In this document: one piece after another, positions 1 through 8,378 of the stretch
Numbering within the stretch: position 1 is the stretch's first letter
Layout of the letters: every line of letters starts with the position of its first letter
Translations under genes and position numbers: made by a program
Notes under the pieces: model-generated
What the model was told of the DNA's origin: nothing
The model's database searches: none
Seen by the model: only the letters and a program-made list of their open reading frames with translations
Source: an uncultured Draconibacterium sp.
GTDB taxonomy: Bacteria > Bacteroidota > Bacteroidia > Bacteroidales > Prolixibacteraceae
Length of the DNA: 64,000 nucleotides
Assembly: GCF_963675585.1 (NCBI RefSeq)
Contig: NZ_OY776414.1
Location: forward strand, 3,575,001-3,639,000
Direction of reading: 5' to 3'

Positions 1-139
1 TGGTGCTGACTCTCTTGACACTGTAGAATTAATCATGGAATTCGAGAAAGAATTTGATCTTGCTATTCCAGATGACGAAGCAGAAAAAATTTCAACAGTA
101 GGTGAAGCAGTTGCTCACATCGAGGCAGCAGTAAAGTAA
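1..139 (+). CDS. acpP: acyl carrier protein, C-terminal part
   Basis: This is the last 45 codons of an acyl carrier protein; the start lies outside the window. The visible peptide opens with [12 protein letters not shown], and the Ser of the DSL motif (codon at 11-13) is the site of 4'-phosphopantetheine attachment. The rest is the acidic helix II-IV region typical of ACP, ending in IEAAVK. It carries growing acyl chains for type II fatty acid synthesis in the cytoplasm. The next gene on the same strand is fabF, 22 bases away, the usual acpP-fabF order. The reading frame starts at base 2. Confidence 0.93.
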   Translation, partial: GADSLDTVELIMEFEKEFDLAIPDDEAEKISTVGEAVAHIEAAVK

Positions 140-161
140 TTTATATTCATAATTTTCATTT

Positions 162-1403
162 ATGGAATTGAAACGGGTAGTAATAACCGGAGCAGGAACC
201 ATTAACCCTCTTGGGAACTCTGTTGAAGAGTATTGGAAAAACCTGAAAAACGGAGTAAGTGGGGCAGGTCCTATAACTCACTTCGATGCCACGTTGCATA
301 CTACAAAGTTTGCATGCGAGGTAAAGGATTTCGATGCTATTCAATACATGGAGCGAAAAGAGATTCGCAAATATGATTTGTATACACAGTATGCATTTGC
401 GAGTACAGATCAAGCCATTAAGGACAGTGGTATCGATTTGGAGAAAATTGATGGTGACAGAGTCGGTGTAATTTGGGGAGCCGGAATTGGAGGCCTGCAA
501 ACTTTTTACGAAGAAGCAAGAGCTTACAAGGATGACAGGCCACGATTTTCACCGTTTTTTATCCCAAAAATGATTGCAAACATTGCGGGTGGTTTAGTTT
601 CTATTAAATATGGATTCAGAGGACCCAACTATACAACTGTAAGTGCGTGTGCGTCTGCATCGCATGCCATGATTGATGCTATGAACATGATTCGCATGGG
701 CAAAGCCGACATGATGATTACAGGTGGTTCTGAGGCCGGAGTAAACGAAGCTGGCGTTGCCGGTTTTAACTCAATGAGAGCCTTGTCTACCCGCAATGAT
801 GATCCGAAAACAGCCTCACGCCCATTCGATAAAGACCGCGACGGTTTTGTTATGGGTGAGGGTTCGGCAGCTTTTGTATTCGAAGAGTATGAAAGTGCTG
901 TAAAACGAGGTGCTAAAATTTACGCAGAAGTAGTTGGTGGCGGCATGTCGGCTGACGCATTTCACATGACTGCTCCCGATCCGGACGGAAAAGGTGCACA
1001 ATTGGTTATGAAATGGGCGCTCGAAGACGCAGGTCTGAAACCAGAAGACGTTGATTACATTAACGTACACGGAACATCTACTCCACTGGGTGATATTGCA
1101 GAACCAAAAGCAATTCTTAGCACTTTTGGCGAACATGCTTATAAATTAAGCATTAGTTCAACAAAATCAATGACAGGGCACTTACTTGGTGCTGCCGGTG
1201 CCGTTGAAGGACTTGCCAGTGTTTTGGCGATACAAAACAACACTGTACCTCCTACTATTAACCACTTTACTGATGATCCTGAAATTGACAGCAAACTGGA
1301 TTTTACATTCAATGTTGCCAAAGAAAGGGAAATTAATGTTGCTATTAGCAATACATTTGGTTTTGGTGGTCACAATGCAACTGTAGTTTTCAAAAAACTA
1401 TAA
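162..1403 (+). CDS. fabF: beta-ketoacyl-ACP synthase II (FabF)
   Basis: FabF elongates fatty acids by condensing malonyl-ACP with acyl-ACP in the cytoplasm. The 413-aa product has the full thiolase fold and the catalytic triad at the same numbering as E. coli FabF: Cys163 in VSACASASH, His303 in NVHGTSTPLGD and His340 in KSMTGHLLGAAGA. The glycine-rich C-terminal motif NTFGFGGHNA is present. The ATG start gives a normal-length N-terminus (MELKRVVITGAG). It lies between acpP and rnc on the same strand with short gaps, so the three are probably co-transcribed. Confidence 0.96.
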   Translation: MELKRVVITGAGTINPLGNSVEEYWKNLKNGVSGAGPITHFDATLHTTKFACEVKDFDAIQYMERKEIRKYDLYTQYAFASTDQAIKDSGIDLEKIDGDRVGVIWGAGIGGLQTFYEEARAYKDDRPRFSPFFIPKMIANIAGGLVSIKYGFRGPNYTTVSACASASHAMIDAMNMIRMGKADMMITGGSEAGVNEAGVAGFNSMRALSTRNDDPKTASRPFDKDRDGFVMGEGSAAFVFEEYESAVKRGAKIYAEVVGGGMSADAFHMTAPDPDGKGAQLVMKWALEDAGLKPEDVDYINVHGTSTPLGDIAEPKAILSTFGEHAYKLSISSTKSMTGHLLGAAGAVEGLASVLAIQNNTVPPTINHFTDDPEIDSKLDFTFNVAKEREINVAISNTFGFGGHNATVVFKKL

Positions 1404-1409
1404 TACACT

Positions 1410-2150
1410 GTGGTAAGAAAAATAGTACAACGAGTAAAACTCTTTTCGTCTGATCGGAAAGAGTTTTACTTGTTTTTAAAAGAACTTCTTGGTTTTTATC
1501 CCCAAAATTTAAGGCTATACGATTTAGCGTTTATTCATAAGTCGGCATCTACTGTTGATTCGCAAGGGAATTACGTTAACAACGAACGACTGGAATATCT
1601 TGGCGACGCTATTTTGGGTGCCATTATTGCCGATTTCCTTTACAACCGCTTTCCGCAAGAGGATGAAGGATTTCTTACAAAAACCCGCTCAAAACTTGTA
1701 AACCGATCGTTTCTTACTCAGCTCACTTTCGACATGGGTCTGAATGTTTTTATCGATTCAAATACAACAAAAAACATCGATAAAAGCCACATTTACGGCG
1801 ATGCACTCGAAGCTTTAATTGGCGCTATCTATCTGGATCGCGACTATCAGACCGTGAAATTTTTTGTGACCAAGAAAATTCTCTCGCAGTTTGTCGACCT
1901 GCAGTTAATTGAACAGGAAGACTCCAACTTTAAAAGTCAGCTGATTGAGTGGAGCCAAAAAAACAAACGCGAAATTGAGTTTGAGACAACGGAAGAGTCG
2001 GACGATAAATTAAAACAGCCCAAATTTAGAGCTGTGGTAAAAATCGACAATAAAGAAGTTGGCAAAGGAACAGGGTCTTCGAAAAAAGAAGCTCACCAAA
2101 ATGCAGCTCGCGAAACCCTCAAAAAATTAGATGTAGAAGATAGCATCTAA
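1410..2150 (+). CDS. rnc: ribonuclease III
   Basis: RNase III cleaves double-stranded RNA during rRNA and mRNA processing. The 246-aa protein has the endonuclease signature NERLEYLGDAIL near residues 58-69, the second acidic cluster GDALEALIGAIYLD near 130-145, and a C-terminal double-stranded RNA-binding domain from about 170 (SQLIEWSQKNK to KKEAHQNAA). The start is read as GTG at 1410, six bases after the fabF stop; no ATG is available before the RNase domain. The acpP-fabF-rnc order is common in Bacteroidota and elsewhere, which supports one transcript. Confidence 0.94.
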   Translation: MVRKIVQRVKLFSSDRKEFYLFLKELLGFYPQNLRLYDLAFIHKSASTVDSQGNYVNNERLEYLGDAILGAIIADFLYNRFPQEDEGFLTKTRSKLVNRSFLTQLTFDMGLNVFIDSNTTKNIDKSHIYGDALEALIGAIYLDRDYQTVKFFVTKKILSQFVDLQLIEQEDSNFKSQLIEWSQKNKREIEFETTEESDDKLKQPKFRAVVKIDNKEVGKGTGSSKKEAHQNAARETLKKLDVEDSI

Positions 2151-2176
2151 TCATAAAAAACGAAAAGCTTTATTAG

Positions 2177-2184
2177 TATATTTG
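2177..2184 (+). promoter_or_regulatory. putative -7 promoter box (TATATTTG)
   Basis: TATATTTG matches the Bacteroidota -7 consensus TAnnTTTG and lies 18 bases before the ATG at 2203. No convincing -33 TTTG is seen at the expected distance. Inference from motif only. Confidence 0.4.
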
Positions 2185-2202
2185 TGCCCTCATTAAAACA
2201 AA

Positions 2203-2889
2203 ATGAACAGCATTTTAATCATAGGTTTAGGTTTTCTGGCACAGGGATTATTTTTTATCCGCACCATTGCCCAGTGGTTCAAATCGGAACAAGAAGGCGA
2301 AGTGATTTCTCCCATTGTTTACTGGCAGATTAGTTTGGTGGCCTCCATTTTAATGCTTACCTACGGAATACTTAGAAACGACTTTGCAATAGTTGTTGGA
2401 CAGTCGTTGGTGTACAGTATTTACATTCGTAACCTTCAGCTAAAAAAGGTTTGGAATAAAATGCACCTAATTTCGAGGTCACTGTTTGTACTTATTCCCA
2501 TTGCCTACTGGGTCTGGTTAATCTACTCCGGAAATATAAACTCTATACTTAAAAACGAAAGCGTATCGTTGTTTTGGATGGTTTGGGGAACCATTGCCCA
2601 GTTGATTTTTATTTCGCGCTTTTTTTACCAGTGGATTCATTCCGAAAAAGAAAAAGAATCGTTGTTCCCGCTTGGCTTTTGGATCATCAGCACTTTTGGT
2701 TCCTTAATGATTTTTACCTACTCTGTTGCCCGGATTGATCCTGTTCTATTTGCTTCGCACAGTATGGGATTATTTGTTTATTTCAGAAACATTCTGCTGC
2801 ATTATGGCAAAGGAAGTTTGTTTGAAAAATTTGGCGACATTCCGGCCTTGAATAAGTTGATTGGCAAGGTTTCCAATAAAATAAAATAG
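2203..2889 (+). CDS. membrane protein with two lipid-A-biosynthesis N-terminal (LAB_N) domains
   Basis: The 228-aa integral membrane protein consists of two copies of the small LAB_N membrane domain. The first (about residues 1-80) has the GFLAQGLFFIRTIAQWFKSE motif. The second (about 125-205) has AQLIFISRFFYQWIHSEKE followed by PLGFWIISTFGSLMIFTYSVARIDPV. LAB_N is found at the N-terminus of some lipid-A-disaccharide synthases and as stand-alone proteins in Bacteroidota. No glycosyltransferase part is present. A role in lipid or envelope metabolism is an inference from the domain name; the substrate cannot be read from the sequence. It is transcribed separately from or after rnc. Confidence 0.75.
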   Translation: MNSILIIGLGFLAQGLFFIRTIAQWFKSEQEGEVISPIVYWQISLVASILMLTYGILRNDFAIVVGQSLVYSIYIRNLQLKKVWNKMHLISRSLFVLIPIAYWVWLIYSGNINSILKNESVSLFWMVWGTIAQLIFISRFFYQWIHSEKEKESLFPLGFWIISTFGSLMIFTYSVARIDPVLFASHSMGLFVYFRNILLHYGKGSLFEKFGDIPALNKLIGKVSNKIK

Positions 2890-2918
2890 GCCGGTTTTAT
2901 TCCAAAAACCAACCTATT
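2885..2918. terminator. imperfect hairpin between convergent genes
   Basis: Arms 2885-2898 and 2905-2918 pair over 14 positions with two mismatches. The arms carry AAAA/TTTT next to the loop. The hairpin overlaps the TAG stop of the plus-strand gene and lies downstream of the minus-strand gene ending at 2953. A weak bidirectional terminator is plausible. Confidence 0.4.
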
Positions 2919-2952
2919 CTACCTTTTCTGTTTCCTTTTTAATTTATTGTTT

Positions 2953-3357
2953 TCAGGTACTCTTCTGTTGAATAATCTCTTTCAACACGTAATAGAACAC
3001 AGTGGCAATAAAAAACACTATAAATCCCCATACCGGAGCATAGAAACTAACAATTGCACCTCCCATCACTATTTGCGGCGATACATCAGCAGCTGCACGA
3101 ATGGCTTCCAATGCCTGCACAATACCAACAATTTGAGAGAATAAGCCAAAGGCCAGAGCGAGTGAACCAGACATCCGAATTAATTCAAGAAATCTTGTGT
3201 TCGGTTTTTTCCCGGTTACCAATTCAACGATTTTCCAAACACCTAAACCCAGTGCCAGTAATCCAAAAATGGTAATCCAAAACATATATGGGCCGCCAAT
3301 TTTATAAGCTTCAACCATATAGCCAAATCCTGTACTTGTTTTGTCTAAGTCGATCAT
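2953..3357 (-). CDS. small MotA/TolQ/ExbB-like membrane protein
   Basis: The 134-aa protein has three predicted membrane segments: about residues 22-45 (YMFWITIFGLLALGLGVWKI), 63-85 (GSLALAFGLFSQIVGIVQAL) and 97-125. The middle segment resembles the glycine-rich proton-channel helix of the MotA/TolQ/ExbB family. No ExbD, TolR or TonB partner lies nearby. It faces away from the LytS/LytTR pair, sharing a 222-base divergent intergenic region. Family membership is likely; a proton-channel function is inferred. The protein is shorter than classical TolQ or ExbB (about 230 aa). Confidence 0.6.
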   Translation of the reverse strand: MIDLDKTSTGFGYMVEAYKIGGPYMFWITIFGLLALGLGVWKIVELVTGKKPNTRFLELIRMSGSLALAFGLFSQIVGIVQALEAIRAAADVSPQIVMGGAIVSFYAPVWGFIVFFIATVFYYVLKEIIQQKST

Positions 3358-3579
3358 GATTTTTCGATTTTTAAATTTACTGACTGCAAACTAATTCAAC
3401 ATCACAATTCCAACAGAATTTTATCGTTAAACAGCACAATACTACTTTTCAACTGCATTCTCTGCATCAAATAACGTACTATTAAACTTTTGGGTTGTTC
3501 ATCATTCATTTTGCGAATTTGAACGACAGAATTTTACAATTGATAAAATCTGTTATAAATTGCTATTTTAAAAAATACC

Positions 3580-4668
3580 ATGATCGATAAAACTCAAAAA
3601 ATAATAAGTCTGCTGCAAAGGTCGAAAACCATGCGGATTGTATACCACATTGTTTTTTGGGTGCTGGTTGTTTTTTTTAATTTTATTCTGTTTAGCTGGA
3701 ACAGCGAATTTCGCGAAGTTACAATTATCTTTTCGCTGGGACTTTTGCCTGTGGCCATTCTCGTTACTTATTTTTTCAACTACACCCTGGTGCCGAAATA
3801 CCTCCTGAAAAAACGATATGGCCGGTTTTTTCTGTTTAGTTTTTATACTTTACTGGCAGCCACCTGGCTCTCGTTTCTAATTGTATTTTTTGCCCTCATT
3901 TTTATTCTGAATAAAGAAGCTTCGCTTGATCCTGCAGTTTTACACCCTGAATTACAAGTTGTAACACTGTATTTTATTGTATTTTTTGCCATTGCCATAA
4001 AACAAGTGAAACGCGCATTTGTAATGCAACAGGAAAAAAGTGAGCTGGAAAAGAACAAACTCAACACCGAATTAAAATTGAAGGAAGCCGAATTAAAGCT
4101 TTTAAAAGCCCAGATTCATCCTCATTTTTTATTCAATACTTTAAATAATTTATACGGATTAACCCTCGAAAAATCAGACAAAGCACCTGATTTGGTTTTA
4201 CGGCTGTCCGATATTCTTGATTACATTTTATACCGCTGCGACGAAAAGCGCGTGTTGTTATCCGACGAGCTGGCCAACCTTAAAAATTACATTGAAATTG
4301 AGAAGATCAGGTATTCCGGGAAATTAAAAATGCAGGTTGATTTTCCGTCCGAAACAAACAATTTGCAAATAGCTCCGCTTATTATATTACCCTTTATCGA
4401 AAACGCATTTAAGCACGGAGTCAGCAATTACCCAGGCGTTGCATTTGTAAATATAAAACTTCACCTAATCGATCAAACTTTGATATTTAAGATTGAAAAC
4501 TCAAAAAACCAGGTTGTGAATGCAACTTCAAATCACTCGAAAGGCATTGGTTTAAAAAATGCCAGAAAACGCTTAGACCTTATCTTTCCGGAAAAATACA
4601 TTCTGAAAATAGATGACAAAACCGACTCCTTTTCTGTAAATTTAACCTTGAATCTGGAGGAACAATAA
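3580..4668 (+). CDS. LytS-type sensor histidine kinase
   Basis: Inner-membrane sensor kinase of the His_kinase (PF06580) class, 362 aa. Four hydrophobic segments occupy roughly residues 18-140. A charged coiled-coil linker (EKSELEKNKLNTELKLKEAELK) follows, then the phospho-acceptor region AQIHPHFLFNTLNNLYGL around 180-198. The HATPase part has an N-box (IENAFKHGV) and a GIGLKNARKRL G-box. No extracytoplasmic ligand domain is seen, so the signal may be sensed within the membrane. Its stop codon overlaps the start of the LytTR regulator (TAATG), showing translational coupling of a two-component pair. Confidence 0.9.
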   Translation: MIDKTQKIISLLQRSKTMRIVYHIVFWVLVVFFNFILFSWNSEFREVTIIFSLGLLPVAILVTYFFNYTLVPKYLLKKRYGRFFLFSFYTLLAATWLSFLIVFFALIFILNKEASLDPAVLHPELQVVTLYFIVFFAIAIKQVKRAFVMQQEKSELEKNKLNTELKLKEAELKLLKAQIHPHFLFNTLNNLYGLTLEKSDKAPDLVLRLSDILDYILYRCDEKRVLLSDELANLKNYIEIEKIRYSGKLKMQVDFPSETNNLQIAPLIILPFIENAFKHGVSNYPGVAFVNIKLHLIDQTLIFKIENSKNQVVNATSNHSKGIGLKNARKRLDLIFPEKYILKIDDKTDSFSVNLTLNLEEQ

Positions 4669-5381
4669 TGTACCGATGTATAATTATAGACGACGAACCC
4701 ATTGCAATCAGGGTAATTAAAAATCACCTTTCGGTTTTTACCAATTTCGAAATAGTTGCCGAATGCAACAACGCACTGGAGGCCATGCCTATTTTGGCAA
4801 AAGAAAAAATCGATTTATTGTTCTGCGATATTCAAATGCCACAAATAACCGGCGTTGATTTTGTGCGTACCTTGCAGCACCCGCCAAAAGTAATATTTAC
4901 AACAGCCTACCGCGATTATGCAGTTGATGCTTTCGAACTTAACGTTGTCGACTACCTGCTAAAACCCATTTCGTTTGAGCGATTTACAAAAGCCATTAAT
5001 TATTTTTTCGAACTCGAAACGGCTCAAAACAATACTACCAACACAGAATCACCTGACTCCGTTTCCCGTGAATTTATTTTTTTAAAAGCCGACAAAAAAC
5101 ATTACAAAGTAAACCTTACCGATGTTTTGTATTTCGAAAGTTTAGGCGATTATGTAATTGCTTTTACCACAAACAATAAAATTGTGACCAAAGAGCGGAT
5201 AAGTCATTTAGCCGAAAACCTACCCCGTGAACACTTTATTCAAATCCACCGCAGTTATATTGTTTCCATCGATAAAATTGAATCGGTAGGCCCCGGTTTT
5301 GTCGAAATCAACAAAAAGAAACTTCCCGTTGGCCGGAATTACAAACCCGAACTTTCCCGACTTCTACTAAACAATAATTGA
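4668..5381 (+). CDS. LytTR-family response regulator
   Basis: DNA-binding response regulator of 237 aa, partner of the kinase just upstream with which it overlaps by one base. The receiver domain (residues 1-120) has the acidic pair DDE at 8-10, phospho-acceptor Asp54 in LLFCDIQMPQ, and the conserved KPISFERF lysine. The LytTR domain (about 135-237) contains YFESLGDYVIAFT and HRSYIVSIDKIESV motifs. It binds DNA as a LytTR beta-fold; target genes cannot be read from sequence, although the divergent MotA/TolQ-like gene and the downstream efflux gene are candidates. Confidence 0.93.
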   Translation: MYRCIIIDDEPIAIRVIKNHLSVFTNFEIVAECNNALEAMPILAKEKIDLLFCDIQMPQITGVDFVRTLQHPPKVIFTTAYRDYAVDAFELNVVDYLLKPISFERFTKAINYFFELETAQNNTTNTESPDSVSREFIFLKADKKHYKVNLTDVLYFESLGDYVIAFTTNNKIVTKERISHLAENLPREHFIQIHRSYIVSIDKIESVGPGFVEINKKKLPVGRNYKPELSRLLLNNN

Positions 5382-5382
5382 C

Positions 5383-5390
5383 TATTTTTG
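5383..5390 (+). promoter_or_regulatory. putative -7 promoter box (TATTTTTG)
   Basis: TATTTTTG fits TAnnTTTG and starts right after the LytTR stop, 22 bases before the cation-efflux start codon, suggesting that gene can be transcribed separately. No clear -33 element was seen. Confidence 0.35.
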
Positions 5391-5412
5391 TATCTTTAAT
5401 TCATAATAACAT

Positions 5413-6285
5413 ATGAAAGAGAAGCAAAAATACATTCTCCGGGCAGGCTGGCTTTCAATTTTTGGAAATCTTATTTTGTCAGGAATTAAATACTGGGCAG
5501 GTATTTCTACCGGATCGCTCGCATTGGTTGCTGATGCCTGGCATTCTTTATCCGATATAATCACTTCGGCTATTGTTCTGATTGGAGGTAAGATTTCGCG
5601 CAAACCAGCCGACGACGAGCATCCGTTTGGGCACGGAAGAGCGGAACGTATCGCATCGGTTATAATTGGCGTTTTACTTGCCATTGTAGCTTTTGACTTT
5701 TTGGTTGGCGCCATTGAGAAATTTAGCAAACACGAACAAACCACTTACAATACATTTGCCTGGATCGCAACAATTATTTCCATTCTTGCAAACGAAGGAA
5801 TGACACAGTACGCATTTTACGCGGCAAAAAAAACAGGTTCGTCGATGTTAAAGGCCGATGGCTGGCACCACCGCACCGACTCACTCTCTTCGCTTGTAAT
5901 TTTAATTGGTATCGCTGTTGGGGGTTCGTTTTGGTGGACCGACGCCGTATTAAGTGTTATTGTTGCCTTAATGATTGGTTGGGCAAGCTGGGAGATAATT
6001 TCAAAAGAATTTACATCCTTACTTGGCGAAAGTCCATCCGAAGACTTACTTCTTTCCATTCGCGAAACGGCACAAAAAGCATGTATCCAACCCATTCATT
6101 TACACCACATTCATATTCACGATTACGGACAACACACCGAAATGAGTTGCCACATTAAACTCCCGCCTGCCATGACATTAAACGAAGCTCATGAAATTTG
6201 CACAAAAATAGAGGCAGCCATAAAAAGTGAATTTGGCTATATTTCAACCATTCATCCGGAACCAATTACCTGGGAAAATCCTTAA
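5413..6285 (+). CDS. cation diffusion facilitator (CDF) family transporter
   Basis: Proton-coupled divalent-metal efflux pump of the inner membrane (FieF/ZitB type), 290 aa. The signature SLALVADAWHSLSDIITS places a metal-site HxxxD in the second membrane helix. The second site is ADGWHHRTDSLSS near residue 160. The cytoplasmic DEHPFGHGRAE loop and the C-terminal domain with HLHHIHIHDYGQHTEMSCHI (histidine-rich metal-binding region) are present. Length and layout are normal for the family. The metal (Zn, Fe or Mn) cannot be assigned by eye. It lies 31 bases after the LytTR gene, but a promoter-like box sits in that gap. Confidence 0.92.
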   Translation: MKEKQKYILRAGWLSIFGNLILSGIKYWAGISTGSLALVADAWHSLSDIITSAIVLIGGKISRKPADDEHPFGHGRAERIASVIIGVLLAIVAFDFLVGAIEKFSKHEQTTYNTFAWIATIISILANEGMTQYAFYAAKKTGSSMLKADGWHHRTDSLSSLVILIGIAVGGSFWWTDAVLSVIVALMIGWASWEIISKEFTSLLGESPSEDLLLSIRETAQKACIQPIHLHHIHIHDYGQHTEMSCHIKLPPAMTLNEAHEICTKIEAAIKSEFGYISTIHPEPITWENP

Positions 6286-6431
6286 TTTTCATACCGCTTT
6301 TTATCTCTCCTTCCATTTCGAACAAAACCAATCATCATTTATAAATAAAAATATACGTATACTTGCAGAATTGGAAAAAGTACAACACTTCCAAATTTTA
6401 TTATTTTAGCACCTTCTAAACTGAGCCGAAA

Positions 6432-7022
6432 TTGAATCATTTGAATAAAATAGACGATGCAGATCTTACCCGCCGGGTAAAATCCGGCGAAAAAGAAGCC
6501 TATCAGGCATTGTTCGAAAGGTACGCACCAAAAATTTATCATTTTGCACTTTCCTACCTCAAAAGTACTGCCGATTCGGAAGAACTCGTTCAGGATGTAT
6601 TTTTAAAGGTTTGGGAAAAACGAGAAATATTGGATGCCACCCAAAATATAAAAGCCTTCGTTTTCAAAATTGCCATTAATACCATTTACGATTTTATTCG
6701 TCGTAAAAACATTGAAAATGCATTTCAGGAATTTTCGAAAGCCAACTATGCAGCCGATTCAAACAATACCTGGGACACGCTAATCTTTGAAGAAATGCAG
6801 ACTACCATTAACAGCCTGGTTGCACAAATGCCCGAACAACGAAAAAAGATTTTTAAGCTTAGCAAAAACAAGGGGTTGTCGAACGACGAAATTGCGCAAG
6901 AGCTAAATCTTTCAAAACGAACCGTTGAGAATCAATTATATAGGGCATTGCTTTTTCTGAAAGAGCATTTACGTAACGAGTCGGCCATTGCTTTACTTTT
7001 TTTCTTTCTCTTTTACAGTTAA
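6432..7022 (+). CDS. ECF-type RNA polymerase sigma factor (PUL regulator)
   Basis: Extracytoplasmic-function sigma factor, 196 aa. Region 2 spans about residues 15-85 (YQALFERYAPKIYHFALSYL, SEELVQDVFLKVWEKRE). Region 4 spans about 125-180 (MPEQRKKIFKLSKNKGLSNDEIAQELNLSKRTVE as a helix-turn-helix). The hydrophobic tail after 180 (AIALLFFFLFYS) is seen in several Bacteroidota SusC-linked sigma factors. The start is read as TTG at 6432; a second TTG at 6441 is also possible, and no ATG precedes region 2. The next gene is its FecR anti-sigma factor, so it probably activates the SusC/SusD genes downstream. Confidence 0.9.
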   Translation: MNHLNKIDDADLTRRVKSGEKEAYQALFERYAPKIYHFALSYLKSTADSEELVQDVFLKVWEKREILDATQNIKAFVFKIAINTIYDFIRRKNIENAFQEFSKANYAADSNNTWDTLIFEEMQTTINSLVAQMPEQRKKIFKLSKNKGLSNDEIAQELNLSKRTVENQLYRALLFLKEHLRNESAIALLFFFLFYS

Positions 7023-7145
7023 GCTTTTCCCTAAATAATTTGCTTTTTTTTATTGCTCAAGTGAGTAAATAGAAAACTATGTCCGTATCTCATGTAGAAT
7101 TCAGTTTAGAAGATTTTTGCATAGATAGATTTAGTTAAGTTAGTT

Positions 7146-7182
7146 AAACCGCTCGTTGCTCTTTTGTAAAGAGCGGTTTTTT
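7146..7182 (+). terminator. hairpin with T-run between the sigma factor and FecR genes
   Basis: Arms AAACCGCTC (7146-7154) and GAGCGGTTT (7171-7179) form a 9-bp perfect stem followed by TTTTTT. It ends 59 bases before the FecR start and could be a sigma-factor terminator or an attenuator within one transcript. Confidence 0.7.
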
Positions 7183-7241
7183 CAAAAAGGCAATTTAAGC
7201 GCGAATTCACGAAAGACTATTTAATACTGACAGAAAGAAGA

Positions 7242-8234
7242 ATGCAAAATAGAATCGAACATATTCTGGAGAAAGGGAAAGCGGAGAACGCAAGTGCTGC
7301 GGAGGAAAAGCAAATGTATGCGCTTTTTCACCAAGACGAGAATGAATTCGAACTCAAAGATTTACTACTTCAGGAACTACATAATACCGAAATACCGGAA
7401 ACGACTTCAAACCCATTCAAAAAACTATTCGACAAACTTTGGTCTAAAATCGAAAAGAAAAAAACCAAAATACTTACACACAAACATTTTATATCAACAT
7501 TCGGAAAAATTGCTGCAGCAGTGGTAATCGGGCTTTTTATGGGACTTTATGTTTCCACGCTAAGAAGCAATAAAGCGCCTGAATATTATGCAGCTTCTGC
7601 ACCCAAAGGTTCCATCTCGGAAATAGTACTCCCCGACAGTTCGTTAATTGTTTTAAATGCAGGCTCCTCCGTGAAATACAGCATCAATGGAGAAAAAGGT
7701 ACCCGCGAAGTATTTCTCGACGGTGAAGCCTGGTTTGATGTTCATAAAAACAAAAAGAAACCTTTTGTAGTACACACTCCCTTTTACGATGTTAATGTAA
7801 CCGGCACACAGTTTAATGTAAAAGCTTATAAATCGGAAAAACAAGTTACCACAACGCTTGAAGAAGGAAGTGTAATTATCCAGTCGACCGAAGAATGCAA
7901 ACTGGCAAATTCAATTTCTATGGTTCCGGGCGAACAGCTGACTTTTGATAAGGAAACAAAAAACATTGCCATTAAAAAAATTAATACCAGGTGGGTAACA
8001 GCATGGAAAGACAACAAACTCATTTTTGTTAACATGAGTTTAAAAGAGTTGGTGGTATTGTTGGAACGAAAATACGGAGTTGAGATTGATGTGAAAAACG
8101 AAGCCATACTCGATCTCCATTTTGACGGAACATTTAAAGACGAAACGATACTTGAAATTCTTGACATACTGGAAAGAACATTACCAATTGACTACAAAAT
8201 AATAGATCAAAAAATAGAAATAACAACCAAATAA
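7242..8234 (+). CDS. FecR-family anti-sigma factor
   Basis: Inner-membrane anti-sigma factor, 330 aa. The N-terminal cytoplasmic part (residues 1-85) would bind the ECF sigma factor. A single membrane helix lies at about 87-107 (KIAAAVVIGLFMGLYVSTL). The periplasmic FecR domain (about 115-215) includes LPDSSLIVLNAGSSVKYS and GEAWFDV. The C-terminal DUF4974 part (about 255-330) contains MSLKELVVLLERKYGVEID and resembles an STN fold. It should sequester the sigma factor until a TonB-dependent receptor with an STN domain signals substrate binding. That partner is most likely the SusC at 14811, because the SusC at 8379 lacks an STN domain. Confidence 0.92.
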   Translation: MQNRIEHILEKGKAENASAAEEKQMYALFHQDENEFELKDLLLQELHNTEIPETTSNPFKKLFDKLWSKIEKKKTKILTHKHFISTFGKIAAAVVIGLFMGLYVSTLRSNKAPEYYAASAPKGSISEIVLPDSSLIVLNAGSSVKYSINGEKGTREVFLDGEAWFDVHKNKKKPFVVHTPFYDVNVTGTQFNVKAYKSEKQVTTTLEEGSVIIQSTEECKLANSISMVPGEQLTFDKETKNIAIKKINTRWVTAWKDNKLIFVNMSLKELVVLLERKYGVEIDVKNEAILDLHFDGTFKDETILEILDILERTLPIDYKIIDQKIEITTK

Positions 8235-8242
8235 AAAACAAC

Positions 8243-8334
8243 AAAGGAGGTGCAAATGAATTAAATCCCGGATGATAAAAAAAAGGCGGGAAGGTGCGGA
8301 CACACCAACCAGCCCATTTTGTTTCGAATACTAG
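8243..8334 (+). promoter_or_regulatory. susC leader: strong Shine-Dalgarno, minimal ORFs and hairpin
   Basis: The leader before SusC1 holds AAAGGAGGTG (8243-8252), a near-perfect anti-16S match that is rare in this phylum. It is followed by ATG AAT TAA at 8256-8264, then a 20-codon open frame from ATG 8272 to TAG 8334. Inside lies a hairpin with GGTG/CACC arms (8293-8296, 8303-8306) and outer GGC/GCC pairing. No known function; an attenuating or stability role is an inference. Confidence 0.35.
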
Positions 8335-8378
8335 GTGATAAATCGCCTATAATGCTATTAATCAAAACAATCAAATTT

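Noticed and set aside
6350-6361. Palindrome around ATACGTAT before the ECF sigma gene, considered as an operator
   Set aside because: Short A/T-rich palindromes occur by chance in such regions and no repeat was seen nearby.
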